Shown here: piece by piece, positions 15,130 to 22,679 of the stretch
Numbering within the stretch: the stretch's first letter is position 1
Layout of the letters: every line of letters begins with the position of its first letter
Origin: Oscillospiraceae bacterium
GTDB taxonomy: Bacteria; Bacillota; Clostridia; Oscillospirales; Ruminococcaceae
NCBI GenBank assembly: GCA_014796735.1
Contig: JAAVIG010000157.1
Coordinates: 1-22,679 of the forward strand
Direction: 5' to 3'
DNA: 22,679 nt
The notes under the pieces: model-generated
The model's database searches: none
Seen by the model: the letters and a program-made list of their open reading frames with translations, nothing else
Told to the model about the DNA's origin: nothing
Position numbers and translations under genes: made by a program

Positions 15130-15136
15130 TGCTTGT

Positions 15137-15165
15137 ATTATAGCATAATTTACCTACCTTGTCAA
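15137..15165 (-). promoter_or_regulatory. Consensus promoter of metY
   Basis: TTGACA (15160-15165) and TATAAT (15137-15142) are separated by 17 bp, with TG one base before the -10 box (extended -10). It is a perfect housekeeping sigma-factor promoter, ~230 nt before the metY start. Transcription should begin near 15130. The -35 box lies inside a palindrome, implying repression. Confidence 0.85.
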
Positions 15166-15173
15166 TAGGTAAA
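15149..15173 (-). promoter_or_regulatory. Operator 1: palindrome over the metY -35 box
   Basis: TTTACCTA and TAGGTAAA form an exact 8-bp inverted repeat with a 9-bp centre that contains most of the -35 hexamer. A bound repressor would block RNA polymerase. The binding protein is unknown; the nearby Rrf2 regulator or a CymR-like protein is a reasonable guess. Confidence 0.6.
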
Positions 15174-15175
15174 CA

Positions 15176-15226
15176 AATTTTTTTTAAAAAAGTCCTCATA
15201 CCGATTTTGGTTTAAGGAGGACTTGT
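15176..15226 (-). terminator. Factor-independent terminator after the GNAT gene
   Basis: AAGTCCTC (15190-15197) pairs with GAGGACTT (15217-15224). On the - strand the stem is followed by TTTTAAAAAAAATTT, and the stem itself runs into six T residues. It starts 3 nt after the GNAT stop and ends the tepA-to-GNAT gene run just before the metY promoter. Confidence 0.8.
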
Positions 15227-15227
15227 T

Positions 15228-15743
15228 TTATTTATCATTCTTCGCCATATAAAGATAATGCGGCATATCCACCCCGCGGTAATGCTTAACAAAGGTATCC
15301 GTCCTTACCATGCCGTTTCTTTCCGCAACCCTTTGCGAAGGGATATTGGTATCTCTTATAATAGAATAAACCTCCTTTTCCTTAAGCACCTCAAAGGCGT
15401 ACTTTTTCCAAGCTCCAGCCGCTTCCGCTGCGTACCCCTTATGCCAGTACTTTTTTTGAAACAAATACCCTATTTCAAGCACCCTTTTTTCTTTACAGTC
15501 CTGCAAGGTCAGCCCGCACTGCCCTATAAGCTCACCGTTTTCTTTTAAGATAACGGCGTAAAGTCCATGCCCGCTTTCATTTTCATAACGCCATAGCTGC
15601 CTGTCAAGCCATTCCGTGACCTCTTTATCGTTAAATTTACCCTCGTAGGCGTACATGACATCATCGTCCTGCAATATTTTGCACAGGGCGGGAAAGTCCT
15701 CTTTTGTTAACTTGCGGAAAAATAAACGTTCGCTTTCAAGCAT
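15228..15743 (-). CDS. GNAT-family N-acetyltransferase (RimJ/RimL-like)
   Basis: A 171-residue acetyl-CoA-dependent acetyltransferase of the GNAT fold. It opens with the family phrase MLESERLFFRKLTKEDF. The acetyl-CoA loop (Q/R-x-x-G-x-G/A) is seen at ~96-107 as QKKYWHKGYAAEA, followed by the helix of motif A and the C-terminal NIPSQRVAERNGM at ~133-145. The substrate is not predictable; RimJ/RimL relatives acetylate protein N-termini, small molecules or antibiotics. The ATG follows AAGGAAGG. It is the last gene before a strong terminator, 72 nt downstream of the hypothetical gene. Confidence 0.88.
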   Translation of the reverse strand: MLESERLFFRKLTKEDFPALCKILQDDDVMYAYEGKFNDKEVTEWLDRQLWRYENESGHGLYAVILKENGELIGQCGLTLQDCKEKRVLEIGYLFQKKYWHKGYAAEAAGAWKKYAFEVLKEKEVYSIIRDTNIPSQRVAERNGMVRTDTFVKHYRGVDMPHYLYMAKNDK

Positions 15744-15815
15744 ATGTATTTATACCTTCCTTGAAAAAAATTGTAGCGTCGAGTAAAACTCAAAGCCCAT
15801 TATCAAAAGCGAATA

Positions 15816-16325
15816 TTAAACATACGGTAATTCATAATAATACGCATATAAATTTTCATTTATTTTCTTTGTTTCTCCGTATTGGTCAAGAAATTCAAGA
15901 TAATGATTTGAAATATCACTGCAATTGTCCAGATATATTACCCCCATATCGCCTTTAGGCATATACCGATAAACGAAAAAAACAGTTTCTATACATTCGT
16001 CTCCCTGCATAAAATATAATTTAGCTTTTTCATCAACAAAAATATTTTCAAACGCCTTTTTTTCATCACTTGACACATCATCAATGTAATCATTCCATTC
16101 CACGGATACATCTAACGTTTTTTTACCTCTTACAGCTTCAATTATAATGTCGGAAACCATCATATAACTATGCTCATTATTTTGCGCCGAAATAAAAACA
16201 TTTTCAAAATCAGCAATATCCTCGTTAACAACGCTATTGTCTTTTAAAAAAACAAAGCTGCCTATACATAACACAAGTATCAGAACTGTAAAGGCGCAAA
16301 GAAAAATTTTTTTACGCAAAATCAA
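15816..16325 (-). CDS. Hypothetical membrane-anchored protein
   Basis: Not recognised. The 169-residue product has a basic start (RKK) and one hydrophobic segment at ~8-27, then an acidic, probably extracytoplasmic part of ~140 residues. A cysteine at the end of the segment (LVLC) fits the lipobox poorly because Leu precedes it, so an uncleaved anchor is more likely than a lipoprotein. The start is uncertain: a TTG at 16325 with GGGTG close upstream, or another TTG two codons later; no in-frame ATG precedes the hydrophobic segment. Base composition is more AT-rich than in neighbouring genes, perhaps a sign of weaker constraint or acquisition. It lies 41 nt after the DUF3006 gene in the same direction. 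Confidence 0.65.
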   Translation of the reverse strand: MILRKKIFLCAFTVLILVLCIGSFVFLKDNSVVNEDIADFENVFISAQNNEHSYMMVSDIIIEAVRGKKTLDVSVEWNDYIDDVSSDEKKAFENIFVDEKAKLYFMQGDECIETVFFVYRYMPKGDMGVIYLDNCSDISNHYLEFLDQYGETKKINENLYAYYYELPYV

Positions 16326-16366
16326 ATCACACCCATTTTGAAATTATTGAATATTTAATTTTTGTT

Positions 16367-16594
16367 TCAACATTCGTTATTCTTAATGTCAATACTTCTC
16401 AAAAGCTCCAGCACCTCTTCCCTGCGCCGTCTTGTAGCTTCAATATCAACCCTATACCCAAATTCATCGGAAAAGATAACGTCGCCCTCTCTTGCCGCTT
16501 CATCTATCATACTTTTTTCGATCCGTATCATACTTTCGTCCTCGGTATTCTCCACAACGGCGAAGCCCTCTTCAAACCTGTCGATAATAAACAT
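16367..16594 (-). CDS. DUF3006-type small protein
   Basis: A 75-residue protein starting MFIIDRFEEGFAVVENTED and ending in a charged helix (RRRREEVLELLRSID), the layout of the DUF3006 family (short beta-rich domain plus helix). Genes of this family are commonly next to ComEC-like metallo-beta-lactamase proteins, as here. The start overlaps no upstream frame: the upstream stop is 12 nt before the ATG, with AAAGGGG and GAGGG between. Its function is unknown; a partner or modulator of the neighbouring hydrolase is a guess. Confidence 0.8.
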   Translation of the reverse strand: MFIIDRFEEGFAVVENTEDESMIRIEKSMIDEAAREGDVIFSDEFGYRVDIEATRRRREEVLELLRSIDIKNNEC

Positions 16595-16606
16595 TCCCTC
16601 ACCCCT

Positions 16607-17620
16607 TTAATAATTCACTTTGTTTTCGGTAAGTATCTCAAAATCACTCCCGTCGCTTATAAAAACGATATTCCCGCATATATCCGTTCTGTAGATCACC
16701 AATTCCATTTCCTCAAGCCGTTCAATTATCTTATCGTGAGGGTGACCGTAGTCGTTGGGAGAGCCTACCTCAATTACAGCGTATGTCGGATAGACGGCAT
16801 CTAAAAACGCCTGATGACTTGAAGTGGTGCTGCCGTGATGAGCTACCTTAAGCACCTTTGCCGAAACGTCCGCGCCGGAGTTTAAAATATCCGTTTCCGC
16901 TGTCTTTTCAATATCTCCCGTAAACAAAAAGGAATTTCCGCCGTGTTCAAGCTTTACCGCGATCGAATAATTGTTAAGATCATCGTAATCCCGAACGGGA
17001 GAGAGCAGCGTCATGACCGCGTCGTCAAGCTTGTATTCGGTTCCCGCCTTGGCGTACTCAACGCTTATGCTTTTATCCGAAACAGACTTAAGAAGCCGCT
17101 TATACGCGTTGGTGGTAGGTGTCTTGGACTCCTTGACCTTGGGCATTATGACCGTACCTATATCAAACTCGTCAAGAATATAGCTCATACCGCCCATATG
17201 ATCGGAATGGGGGTGAGTTACGACAACATAATCAAGGCGCTCTATGTTCTGCGACTTTATGTATTCTATAACATCGGAAAAATACTCTCTTTCTCCGCAG
17301 TCTATAAGCACTGTCTTGGAATCCGTTTTGATAAGCTCACAGTCTCCCTGCCCCACGTCTACAAAGTGAACGGAAACGCCGCCCTCAACAGCGACGATAT
17401 TCCCGCTGAGTCCCGCTCCCTTGTACAAGTCCCCCCAAGTGGGTATTCCCTCGATCCTGAAAAATCTATCGTTAAGGACAAAAAACAGGACGCCTAAAAG
17501 CAGCAGTACAATTATCACGATACGGACATTTTTGGGGAGAGCCAAGAACGCCTTTCCGATCGAATCCGCACTTACTGTGTTTTTGCTGTTTTTATTCTTG
17601 TTCGTATTTGAGCTGCCCAT
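16607..17620 (-). CDS. Membrane-anchored ComEC/Rec2-like metallo-beta-lactamase protein
   Basis: A 337-residue protein with a polar N-terminus, one membrane segment at ~31-50 and an exterior metallo-beta-lactamase domain. VHFVDVGQGD (84-93) and the metal-binding THPHSDHMGG (135-144) are the ComEC-type hydrolase signatures, and a second histidine (VAHHGS) lies further on. It matches the C-terminal domain of ComEC without the channel domain, so it is probably a secreted-side phosphodiesterase or nuclease, not the DNA channel. The start is taken at ATG 17620, with AAAGGG about 12 nt upstream. An ATG at 17671 in the same frame, 20 nt after the ftsK stop, is the alternative and would add 17 residues. 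It is followed by the DUF3006 gene. Confidence 0.88.
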   Translation of the reverse strand: MGSSNTNKNKNSKNTVSADSIGKAFLALPKNVRIVIIVLLLLGVLFFVLNDRFFRIEGIPTWGDLYKGAGLSGNIVAVEGGVSVHFVDVGQGDCELIKTDSKTVLIDCGEREYFSDVIEYIKSQNIERLDYVVVTHPHSDHMGGMSYILDEFDIGTVIMPKVKESKTPTTNAYKRLLKSVSDKSISVEYAKAGTEYKLDDAVMTLLSPVRDYDDLNNYSIAVKLEHGGNSFLFTGDIEKTAETDILNSGADVSAKVLKVAHHGSTTSSHQAFLDAVYPTYAVIEVGSPNDYGHPHDKIIERLEEMELVIYRTDICGNIVFISDGSDFEILTENKVNY

Positions 17621-17691
17621 AGCGCAAACGATCCCTTTCGTATCAGTCCTGTATTCACAAGACGTGTGCATAAGCTTGTAAAAACAGATCC

Positions 17692-20493
17692 TTAATCCTG
17701 TTTATTCAGCTTCCTTTCGTACCAGCTTTCCTTAGACATCAGAAGCTGACGGGGCTTGTTTCCGTCCTGCGGACCCACTATCCCCATTTGCTCCATCATA
17801 TCCACAAGCCGCGCCGCTCTGCCGTAACCCACGTTGAGCCGCCGCTGAAGCGCCGAGGTGCTGGCTCCGCCGTTGGCGAAAACCACCTCGATAGCTTCGT
17901 CAAGCTTATCGTCCGATATTTCCAGTTCGCCGTTAAAGGAATCGCCCTTGTTTTTGTCGTCGCCGCCTACTCTTTCCGCCTGACGGTCGATCTCGTTCAT
18001 AACGTTTTCGTCATATTCAAGCGCAAACTTGTTCTTGATAAATTCCGTTACCCTTTCGACCTCGTCGTCCGATACCCAGCAGCCCTGAACACGTGTAGGC
18101 ATAGGCATCGTCACCGACTTATACAGCATATCGCCCTTGCCCAGAAGCTTATCCGCTCCCGCCGTGTCAATAATGGTTCTGCTGTCCACCTGCGAAGCGA
18201 CCTTAAGAGCTATTCTCGAAGGGATATTTGACTTGATAAGACCCGTGATAACGTCTACCGAGGGCCTTTGTGTAGCCACAACAAGGTGCATTCCCGCCGC
18301 TCTCGCCTTTTGCGCAAGACGGCAGATGCTCGCTTCAACGTCATTTTTTGCGCACATCATAAGATCGGCAAGCTCGTCTATAAAGATAACCACCTGCGGC
18401 ATAGGCTCCATATCCTCTCTTGAAGCCGCAAGCTTATTGTAAGCCTTTATATCCCGCACATTGTTTTCGCTTAAAAGATTGTAACGCTTGTCCATTTCGG
18501 TGCACGCCCACGCAAGCGCGCCCGCCGCTTTTTTCGGGTCGGTGACAACAGGCAGCAGAAGATGTCCGATGCCGTTGTATATCATAAACTCAACCGCTTT
18601 GGGGTCGATCATTACAAGTCTTACCTCTTCGGGAGTAGAGCGGAAAAGAATACTCATAATAATGGAGTTGACGCAGACCGACTTGCCCGCGCCGGTCGTA
18701 CCCGCAATAAGAATATGGGGCATTTCCGCTATGTTGCATATCACCACGTCGCCCGAAATGTTCTTGCCCAGCGCCGCTCCCAGCTTGCTTTCGCACTTGC
18801 GGAAGGTGTCGCTGTCTATCATCTCGCGGATAAATACGGTGTCCTTTTCCTTGTTGGGCACCTCGATTCCCACCGCCGCCTTATTGGGTATCGGCGCTTC
18901 TATACGAATACCCGCCGTTGCGAGATTTAAGGAAATATCGTCCACAAGACCCGTTATCTTGGATATTTTTACCCCCGTAGCGGGCTGTAACTCGTATCTT
19001 GTTACCGACGGCCCTCTTACCGCCTGCAAAAAGTTGGTGGAAACGCCGAAGCTTTTCAGGGCGGTTACAAGCGTAGTGGCGTTATGCTCTATCTCGGCGT
19101 TGATATTTTCATCTGTGGCAGTTCTTTTGATCTCGTTCAGCAGCGTAACGGGAGGTAAAATATATTCCTCAACGGAAGCGGCTATCTTATCTATGGGCTG
19201 CTGACCGTTTTCTTCTTTATTTTCTGCCGTTTCCACAACAATGCCTTTTTTCTTGTTCTTCTCCTCGATCTCCCTGTTGTAATCGATTATCGCCTGCTCG
19301 ATCTCGCTGAGCTCGCTTTTGGGCTCAGCTGCCGCTTCATTTTCCGCGGGTGCGCTTTCCGCGGCGGGCGTATTTCCGCTTTCGTCGGCGGGAGCGTTTT
19401 CCTCCGCCGAAGCCGATCCCTCCGGTTTCTCCTCGGCGGAAACGGTAATGCTTTCCGGTACCGTTATTTGCTCGGGTTCCGTCTTTGCCGCTTCCGTCTC
19501 GTTGTTTATAACCGGCTGCTTCGTTTGCGGCTCTGTCTTTTCTTCCTCGGATTCGTTTATTTTGTAATCGTCGTCGGTGAGCCTCGGAGGTACAACGGCG
19601 GATTTTGCGCCGATCTTCACGAGATATTCCTCCGACTCCTGTCTTTGTTCGTTTACAATAGCCTTGGTTTTCCTGTCGTTCTCGGGAACGGTCTCCGCTT
19701 CACCGCCCCGCATGCTCCTTGTCATGGCGTCGATTTTCCTGAACTTTTCCTCGTCGGCCTCCCGCGCTCTTCTTTCCGCTTCCCTCTGCTCTCTTTCCTC
19801 CTGAACGTATTGGCTTTCCTCCTCGTATTCCTCTCTTTTTCTTTTAAAGTACGCCCCTAACTTTACAAAGGGCTTTGCCACAAGCCGCAGAAAATCCATA
19901 AGACTGATGTCGGTTATCAGCATTACAATAACAAAGGTTACTAAAATAATAACAATGGTAGCGCCCACTCGTCCCAACAGCAGAAGCGGGTATGCTATTA
20001 TAAGGGATAAAACGCCGCCCCCCGACAGGTGTTTTCCGTTATTGTACACCTCGGCGATGATTTTTCCGAAGCCCTCCGTTTCGGGAGAAGCTATCTGCCC
20101 TACGAATATGATCTGTATCGCCCCGCATAAAAGCAAAATAAACAGGATATTCTTTATAAGCATTGAGGTAACGGTGGATTTTCCCTTGTCAAGACTTATC
20201 ATTATAGCAAGGTAAATCAAAACCGGCCCCACAAGAAATACTGCCGCGCCGAAAACGCCGCAGAAAAATCCGTGTATGTAATCCCACATATTCGGCTCCG
20301 CCGCGTCAATATCTCCGAACAACGCGAAGCCGATAACCATTAACCCGACCGCGAAAAGCACCACCGACCATATATTCCTGCGGCGTTTGTTCCTTGCCAG
20401 CGCCTCCGCTTTTCTTGTGCTTGAAGCGGACGACGAGCCTTTACCAGACGAGGAAGCCGTCTTTGTGCTTTTTTTCTGCTGTGTAGCTGCCAT
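17692..20493 (-). CDS. ftsK: FtsK/SpoIIIE-type DNA translocase
   Basis: Membrane-bound hexameric ATPase that pumps chromosomal DNA through the closing septum. The 933 residues show four membrane segments between ~41 and 195 and a long acidic, Glu/Ala-rich linker (~215-440). The alpha/beta motor domain follows, with Walker A GTTGAGKS (598-605), Walker B IFIDELAD (703-710) and TQRPSVDVITG (741-751). A C-terminal gamma winged helix (~858-925) reads DNA polarity signals. The linker is longer than in B. subtilis SpoIIIE (~790 aa). GGAGG precedes the ATG by 6 nt. The nearby ylzJ and tepA genes match the B. subtilis spoIIIE neighbourhood, so it may be the SpoIIIE orthologue. Whether it acts in division, sporulation or both is undetermined. 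Confidence 0.96.
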   Translation of the reverse strand: MAATQQKKSTKTASSSGKGSSSASSTRKAEALARNKRRRNIWSVVLFAVGLMVIGFALFGDIDAAEPNMWDYIHGFFCGVFGAAVFLVGPVLIYLAIMISLDKGKSTVTSMLIKNILFILLLCGAIQIIFVGQIASPETEGFGKIIAEVYNNGKHLSGGGVLSLIIAYPLLLLGRVGATIVIILVTFVIVMLITDISLMDFLRLVAKPFVKLGAYFKRKREEYEEESQYVQEEREQREAERRAREADEEKFRKIDAMTRSMRGGEAETVPENDRKTKAIVNEQRQESEEYLVKIGAKSAVVPPRLTDDDYKINESEEEKTEPQTKQPVINNETEAAKTEPEQITVPESITVSAEEKPEGSASAEENAPADESGNTPAAESAPAENEAAAEPKSELSEIEQAIIDYNREIEEKNKKKGIVVETAENKEENGQQPIDKIAASVEEYILPPVTLLNEIKRTATDENINAEIEHNATTLVTALKSFGVSTNFLQAVRGPSVTRYELQPATGVKISKITGLVDDISLNLATAGIRIEAPIPNKAAVGIEVPNKEKDTVFIREMIDSDTFRKCESKLGAALGKNISGDVVICNIAEMPHILIAGTTGAGKSVCVNSIIMSILFRSTPEEVRLVMIDPKAVEFMIYNGIGHLLLPVVTDPKKAAGALAWACTEMDKRYNLLSENNVRDIKAYNKLAASREDMEPMPQVVIFIDELADLMMCAKNDVEASICRLAQKARAAGMHLVVATQRPSVDVITGLIKSNIPSRIALKVASQVDSRTIIDTAGADKLLGKGDMLYKSVTMPMPTRVQGCWVSDDEVERVTEFIKNKFALEYDENVMNEIDRQAERVGGDDKNKGDSFNGELEISDDKLDEAIEVVFANGGASTSALQRRLNVGYGRAARLVDMMEQMGIVGPQDGNKPRQLLMSKESWYERKLNKQD

Positions 20494-20526
20494 TTAAACC
20501 TCCGATATTTTTAACGATATATATTT

Positions 20527-21384
20527 TTATAGTCTTATAGGATTACCCGTTACGGTTTCGTAAACTCCCGCAAAAACACAAGCCAATCCCAATATCAAAA
20601 GATAAATCCCGAAATATTTAAACTTATTCTTTTTGGTAACGATCCTTACAAGCTTAATAGCCAGTATTCCCACCACCGCCGATACCAGGAAGCCGATAGC
20701 CAACATCGGAATGTCGAACTCGACCCCCGATTCAAACGCGTCCTTTAATTCCAGCACACTTCCGCCCAGAATCGCGGGAATACCCAATATAAATGAAAAT
20801 TTGACCGCCGTTTCCTTTGAAAGACCGCAGAAAAGCCCTCCCGTAATGGTCGAGCCCGAACGGGAAACGCCGGGGAACAACGCCGCGCACTGAAAAAGCC
20901 CCACTGCCACCGCGTCGCGTATCTTCATATCCTTGCCTGTCTTGTAGCCCTTTACGCATGCGTCGGACAAAAACAGCAGCATTGCCGTAAACATAAAGGC
21001 GCAGCCCTCGAATATTATATCGCCGTCCCCCTCCATGCAGGTAAAGAAATCCTTTACAAGGTAGGCGGGAACAAGCAAAAGCGTTGCTATTACCACCATA
21101 AACAGCATACGTCTGCTGTCGTTCATTTTTTTCCACGAAAATTTTCCCGTAAAAATATCGCCTATTGTCAGAAAAAATTCCTTGATAAGTCCCAGAATAT
21201 CGCGCCAAAAGGCGATAAATACGGCTACCAGCGTGCCTAAATGAAGCACGATCGAAATAATAAGGGTAGATTCCTCCACTCCTAAGATGTGCTGAGCCAC
21301 CGAAAGGTGCCCCGAGCTTGAAATAGGCAGAAATTCGGTCAAGCCCTGTATAATTCCCTGAATAATAATTGATATGTATTCCAT
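20527..21384 (-). CDS. uppP: Undecaprenyl-diphosphatase (UppP/BacA)
   Basis: Integral membrane phosphatase that recycles undecaprenyl diphosphate to the monophosphate carrier for peptidoglycan synthesis; it also gives background bacitracin resistance. The 285 residues are hydrophobic throughout. The two signature motifs are present: GLTEFLPISSSGHL (14-27, with catalytic Glu17) and FPGVSRSGST (170-179, with the key arginine). The ATG at 21384 was chosen because AGGAG lies 5 nt upstream and the conserved start MEYISIIIQGIIQG follows; the frame is open 12 codons further up. It separates ylzJ from the ftsK/spoIIIE gene, which are usually close neighbours. A possible own promoter lies just upstream. 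Confidence 0.96.
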   Translation of the reverse strand: MEYISIIIQGIIQGLTEFLPISSSGHLSVAQHILGVEESTLIISIVLHLGTLVAVFIAFWRDILGLIKEFFLTIGDIFTGKFSWKKMNDSRRMLFMVVIATLLLVPAYLVKDFFTCMEGDGDIIFEGCAFMFTAMLLFLSDACVKGYKTGKDMKIRDAVAVGLFQCAALFPGVSRSGSTITGGLFCGLSKETAVKFSFILGIPAILGGSVLELKDAFESGVEFDIPMLAIGFLVSAVVGILAIKLVRIVTKKNKFKYFGIYLLILGLACVFAGVYETVTGNPIRL

Positions 21385-21399
21385 TTTGTCTCCTGTTAT

Positions 21400-21435
21400 A
21401 TTATAATTTATGTATGCCAATCACAAAAGATTGGC
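21400..21435 (-). promoter_or_regulatory. Possible uppP promoter and hairpin
   Basis: TATAAT (21400-21405) is preceded 17 bp upstream by a poor -35 box (TTTTGT). That box lies in the loop and arm of a 7-bp hairpin GCCAATC/GATTGGC (21416-21435). The hairpin has no T-tract on the - strand. It is either a weak promoter for uppP-ftsK or a structural element behind ylzJ. Confidence 0.3.
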
Positions 21436-21442
21436 GTAATTT

Positions 21443-21628
21443 TTATTTTAAAATATTATTATCTTTTTTCAAATAATCCTTCGGATCGGTGGAAAAAAAG
21501 CTGTAAGGCTTATAGACCCCGTCCTGCTTTAACATTGTAATGATTCCGCCGCTGCTGCGCTTTTCCTTATATTCGGGCCTTTCACCCGCAAAAAACACAT
21601 CATACTCGCTGATGATCGAATAAAACAC
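21443..21628 (-). CDS. ylzJ: YlzJ-like small protein
   Basis: This 61-residue protein reads MFYSIISEYDVFF at the start and FFSTDPKDYLKK near the end. The pattern fits the YlzJ family: short beta-rich start, central variable part, then a TDPxxYL-like motif. It lies directly behind tepA, as in B. subtilis (tepA-ylzJ-spoIIIE). The start is GTG at 21628, with GGGAAG upstream; an internal ATG would remove half the protein. The function is unknown. The gap to tepA is 77 nt. The assignment leans on position plus a few residues. Confidence 0.72.
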   Translation of the reverse strand: MFYSIISEYDVFFAGERPEYKEKRSSGGIITMLKQDGVYKPYSFFSTDPKDYLKKDNNILK

Positions 21629-21705
21629 TTGATCACTTCCCTTTTATCCGAATTTTTGGGCACTTGTCTTCTTCAGACGATTACACATCTTGTGAAGACC
21701 CGCTC

Positions 21706-22632
21706 TCAGTCGTTTGCAAGCTCGAATTTCCCGTTTTCGTAAACAACATCGCCGCTGCAAATCATGTTAAGCAAAGATACCGCCCTCTGCTCGTCGATTT
21801 CCGAGGGAACGATATTCTTTACCGTTCTTGATTTCTGACTCTGCTTTTTGATGTTTTTCTTCTTTCCCGCGGTTCTCTTTTCTCCGTCCTCGTTTTCGAT
21901 CATATCGTAAAGGCACTGCACCGCGTCGGAAAGTCCGCCCAAGCTGTCTATAAGCCCCTCCTTTACAGCCGTGTCTCCGTCCACAACAGAACCCACGTCC
22001 ATCACAAGCTCGTCTTTCTTCATCATAAGCTCTTTAAACCGTGAAGCGGATATACCGCTGTTTTTGGTAACAAAATTTATGATCCTTTCCTGCATGCGGT
22101 CAAAATAAGAAAGAGTCTGAGGTATTCCCAAAAGCAGACCGTTCATTCTTACGGGGTGAATGGTCATAGTGGCAGAGGGCACGATAAAGCTTTTTTTCGC
22201 GCTTACCGCAAGAGGAACGCCGATAGAGTGACCGCCGCCGACCACGATCGAAACGGTGGGCTTTTTCATTCCCGCTATCAGCTCGGAGATGGCAAGTCCC
22301 GCCTCCACATCGCCGCCAACGGTGTTTAAAATGATCAGAAGCCCCTCTATATCGGGATCCTGCTCGATAGCCACAAGTGCGGGAATGATATGCTCATACT
22401 TGGTGGTCTTATTCTGAGGAGGAAGTATATAATGTCCCTCGATCTGACCGATAACGGTAAGACAGTGAATGGAGTGCTTGGCGTTGGTGGCGACTATCCC
22501 CGTGTCGATTATCATCTGATTCTGACTTTCAACGGGGGTTTCCTCATTTTGGGTCTCCCCTGTTTCTTCATTATTGCGGGCGTGTTCGCTTTGTTTGGTG
22601 TATTCGCTGTTTTTATTTTTTTTGTTTCCCAT
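21706..22632 (-). CDS. tepA: ClpP-like serine protease TepA (translocation-enhancing protein)
   Basis: Cytoplasmic ClpP/crotonase-fold peptidase related to SppA and TepA, linked in Bacillus to secretion and early spore development. The 308 residues have a charged disordered start (~1-40) and the ClpP-like core at ~48-240. NTVGGDVEAGLAI (103-115) begins the core, the nucleophile Ser136 lies in GGGHSIGVP, and His159 in TIHPVR, with acidic candidates near 207-219. A basic linker (~250-272) and a C-terminal tail (IDEQRAVSLLNMI...) follow, as in TepA. The ATG at 22632 follows GAAAGGTG; a GTG three codons earlier is an alternative. No ClpX-docking or signal peptide was recognised. First gene of the - strand run visible here. 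Confidence 0.9.
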   Translation of the reverse strand: MGNKKNKNSEYTKQSEHARNNEETGETQNEETPVESQNQMIIDTGIVATNAKHSIHCLTVIGQIEGHYILPPQNKTTKYEHIIPALVAIEQDPDIEGLLIILNTVGGDVEAGLAISELIAGMKKPTVSIVVGGGHSIGVPLAVSAKKSFIVPSATMTIHPVRMNGLLLGIPQTLSYFDRMQERIINFVTKNSGISASRFKELMMKKDELVMDVGSVVDGDTAVKEGLIDSLGGLSDAVQCLYDMIENEDGEKRTAGKKKNIKKQSQKSRTVKNIVPSEIDEQRAVSLLNMICSGDVVYENGKFELAND

Positions 22633-22679
22633 AAAAATCACCTTTCAAAAAAATAAATTAACGATATGTTCAATATCCT

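Noticed and set aside
14905..15130. S-box (SAM-I) riboswitch or T-box in the metY leader
   Set aside because: The conserved S-box core and the T-box sequence with its following terminator are not found; GGAGCGACC, present twice, is only a partial resemblance to the T-box.
15059..15170. A 41-bp tandem repeat in the metY promoter and leader
   Set aside because: The operator pair and the GGAGCGACC pair each recur at 41 bp, but the sequences between do not align well. The shared spacing is probably coincidence or helical phasing.
1..22679. CRISPR arrays, tRNA or rRNA genes, phage or toxin-antitoxin loci
   Set aside because: No regularly spaced repeats, cloverleaf patterns, rRNA segments or recognisable proteins of these kinds were found on either strand.

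Overview
The window reads as chromosomal DNA of a Gram-positive, low-to-moderate GC Firmicute, most likely a clostridial gut-type organism (Ruminococcaceae/Oscillospiraceae-like). The evidence is purine-rich AAGGAG-type ribosome binding sites, TTG and GTG starts, a complete trp operon with a streptococcal/clostridial-type TrpRS, an ECF sigma factor paired with a large membrane-anchored exoprotein, and the tepA-ylzJ-SpoIIIE neighbourhood known from Bacillus and Clostridia. No tRNA, rRNA, CRISPR array, transposase or phage gene was seen.

Region 1 (15-7676, + strand) is a complete tryptophan operon in the order trpE-trpS-trpG-trpD-trpC-trpF-trpB-trpA. It covers every step from chorismate to tryptophan, and also contains tryptophanyl-tRNA synthetase between the two anthranilate synthase subunits. 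The operon promoter and leader lie left of the window.

Region 2 (7677-11294) is an ECF sigma factor gene followed by a 767-residue single-pass membrane protein with a duplicated C-terminal module. The pair sits between two homologous, hairpin-rich, non-coding repeats in inverted orientation, one behind trpA and one behind iscR.

Region 3 (11295-15173, - strand) is a sulfur and Fe-S block. metY (O-acetylhomoserine sulfhydrylase) leads into iscS-iscU-iscR. The regulatory DNA is rich. A consensus extended -10 promoter carries a palindrome over its -35 box and a second copy downstream. The long metY leader has a small open frame with Met-Cys codons and a stem that would hide the metY ribosome binding site. 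A multi-hairpin leader precedes iscS.

Region 4 (15176-22632, - strand) is a run of same-direction genes. In transcription order they are tepA (ClpP-like protease), ylzJ, uppP (undecaprenyl-diphosphatase), ftsK/spoIIIE, a membrane-anchored ComEC-like metallo-beta-lactamase protein, a DUF3006 protein, a small membrane-anchored hypothetical protein and a GNAT acetyltransferase. A factor-independent terminator closes the run.

The most promising undescribed items are the metY leader (candidate leader-peptide translational attenuator), the iscS hairpin leader, and the paired hairpin repeats around the sigma module. All three rest on sequence inspection alone.
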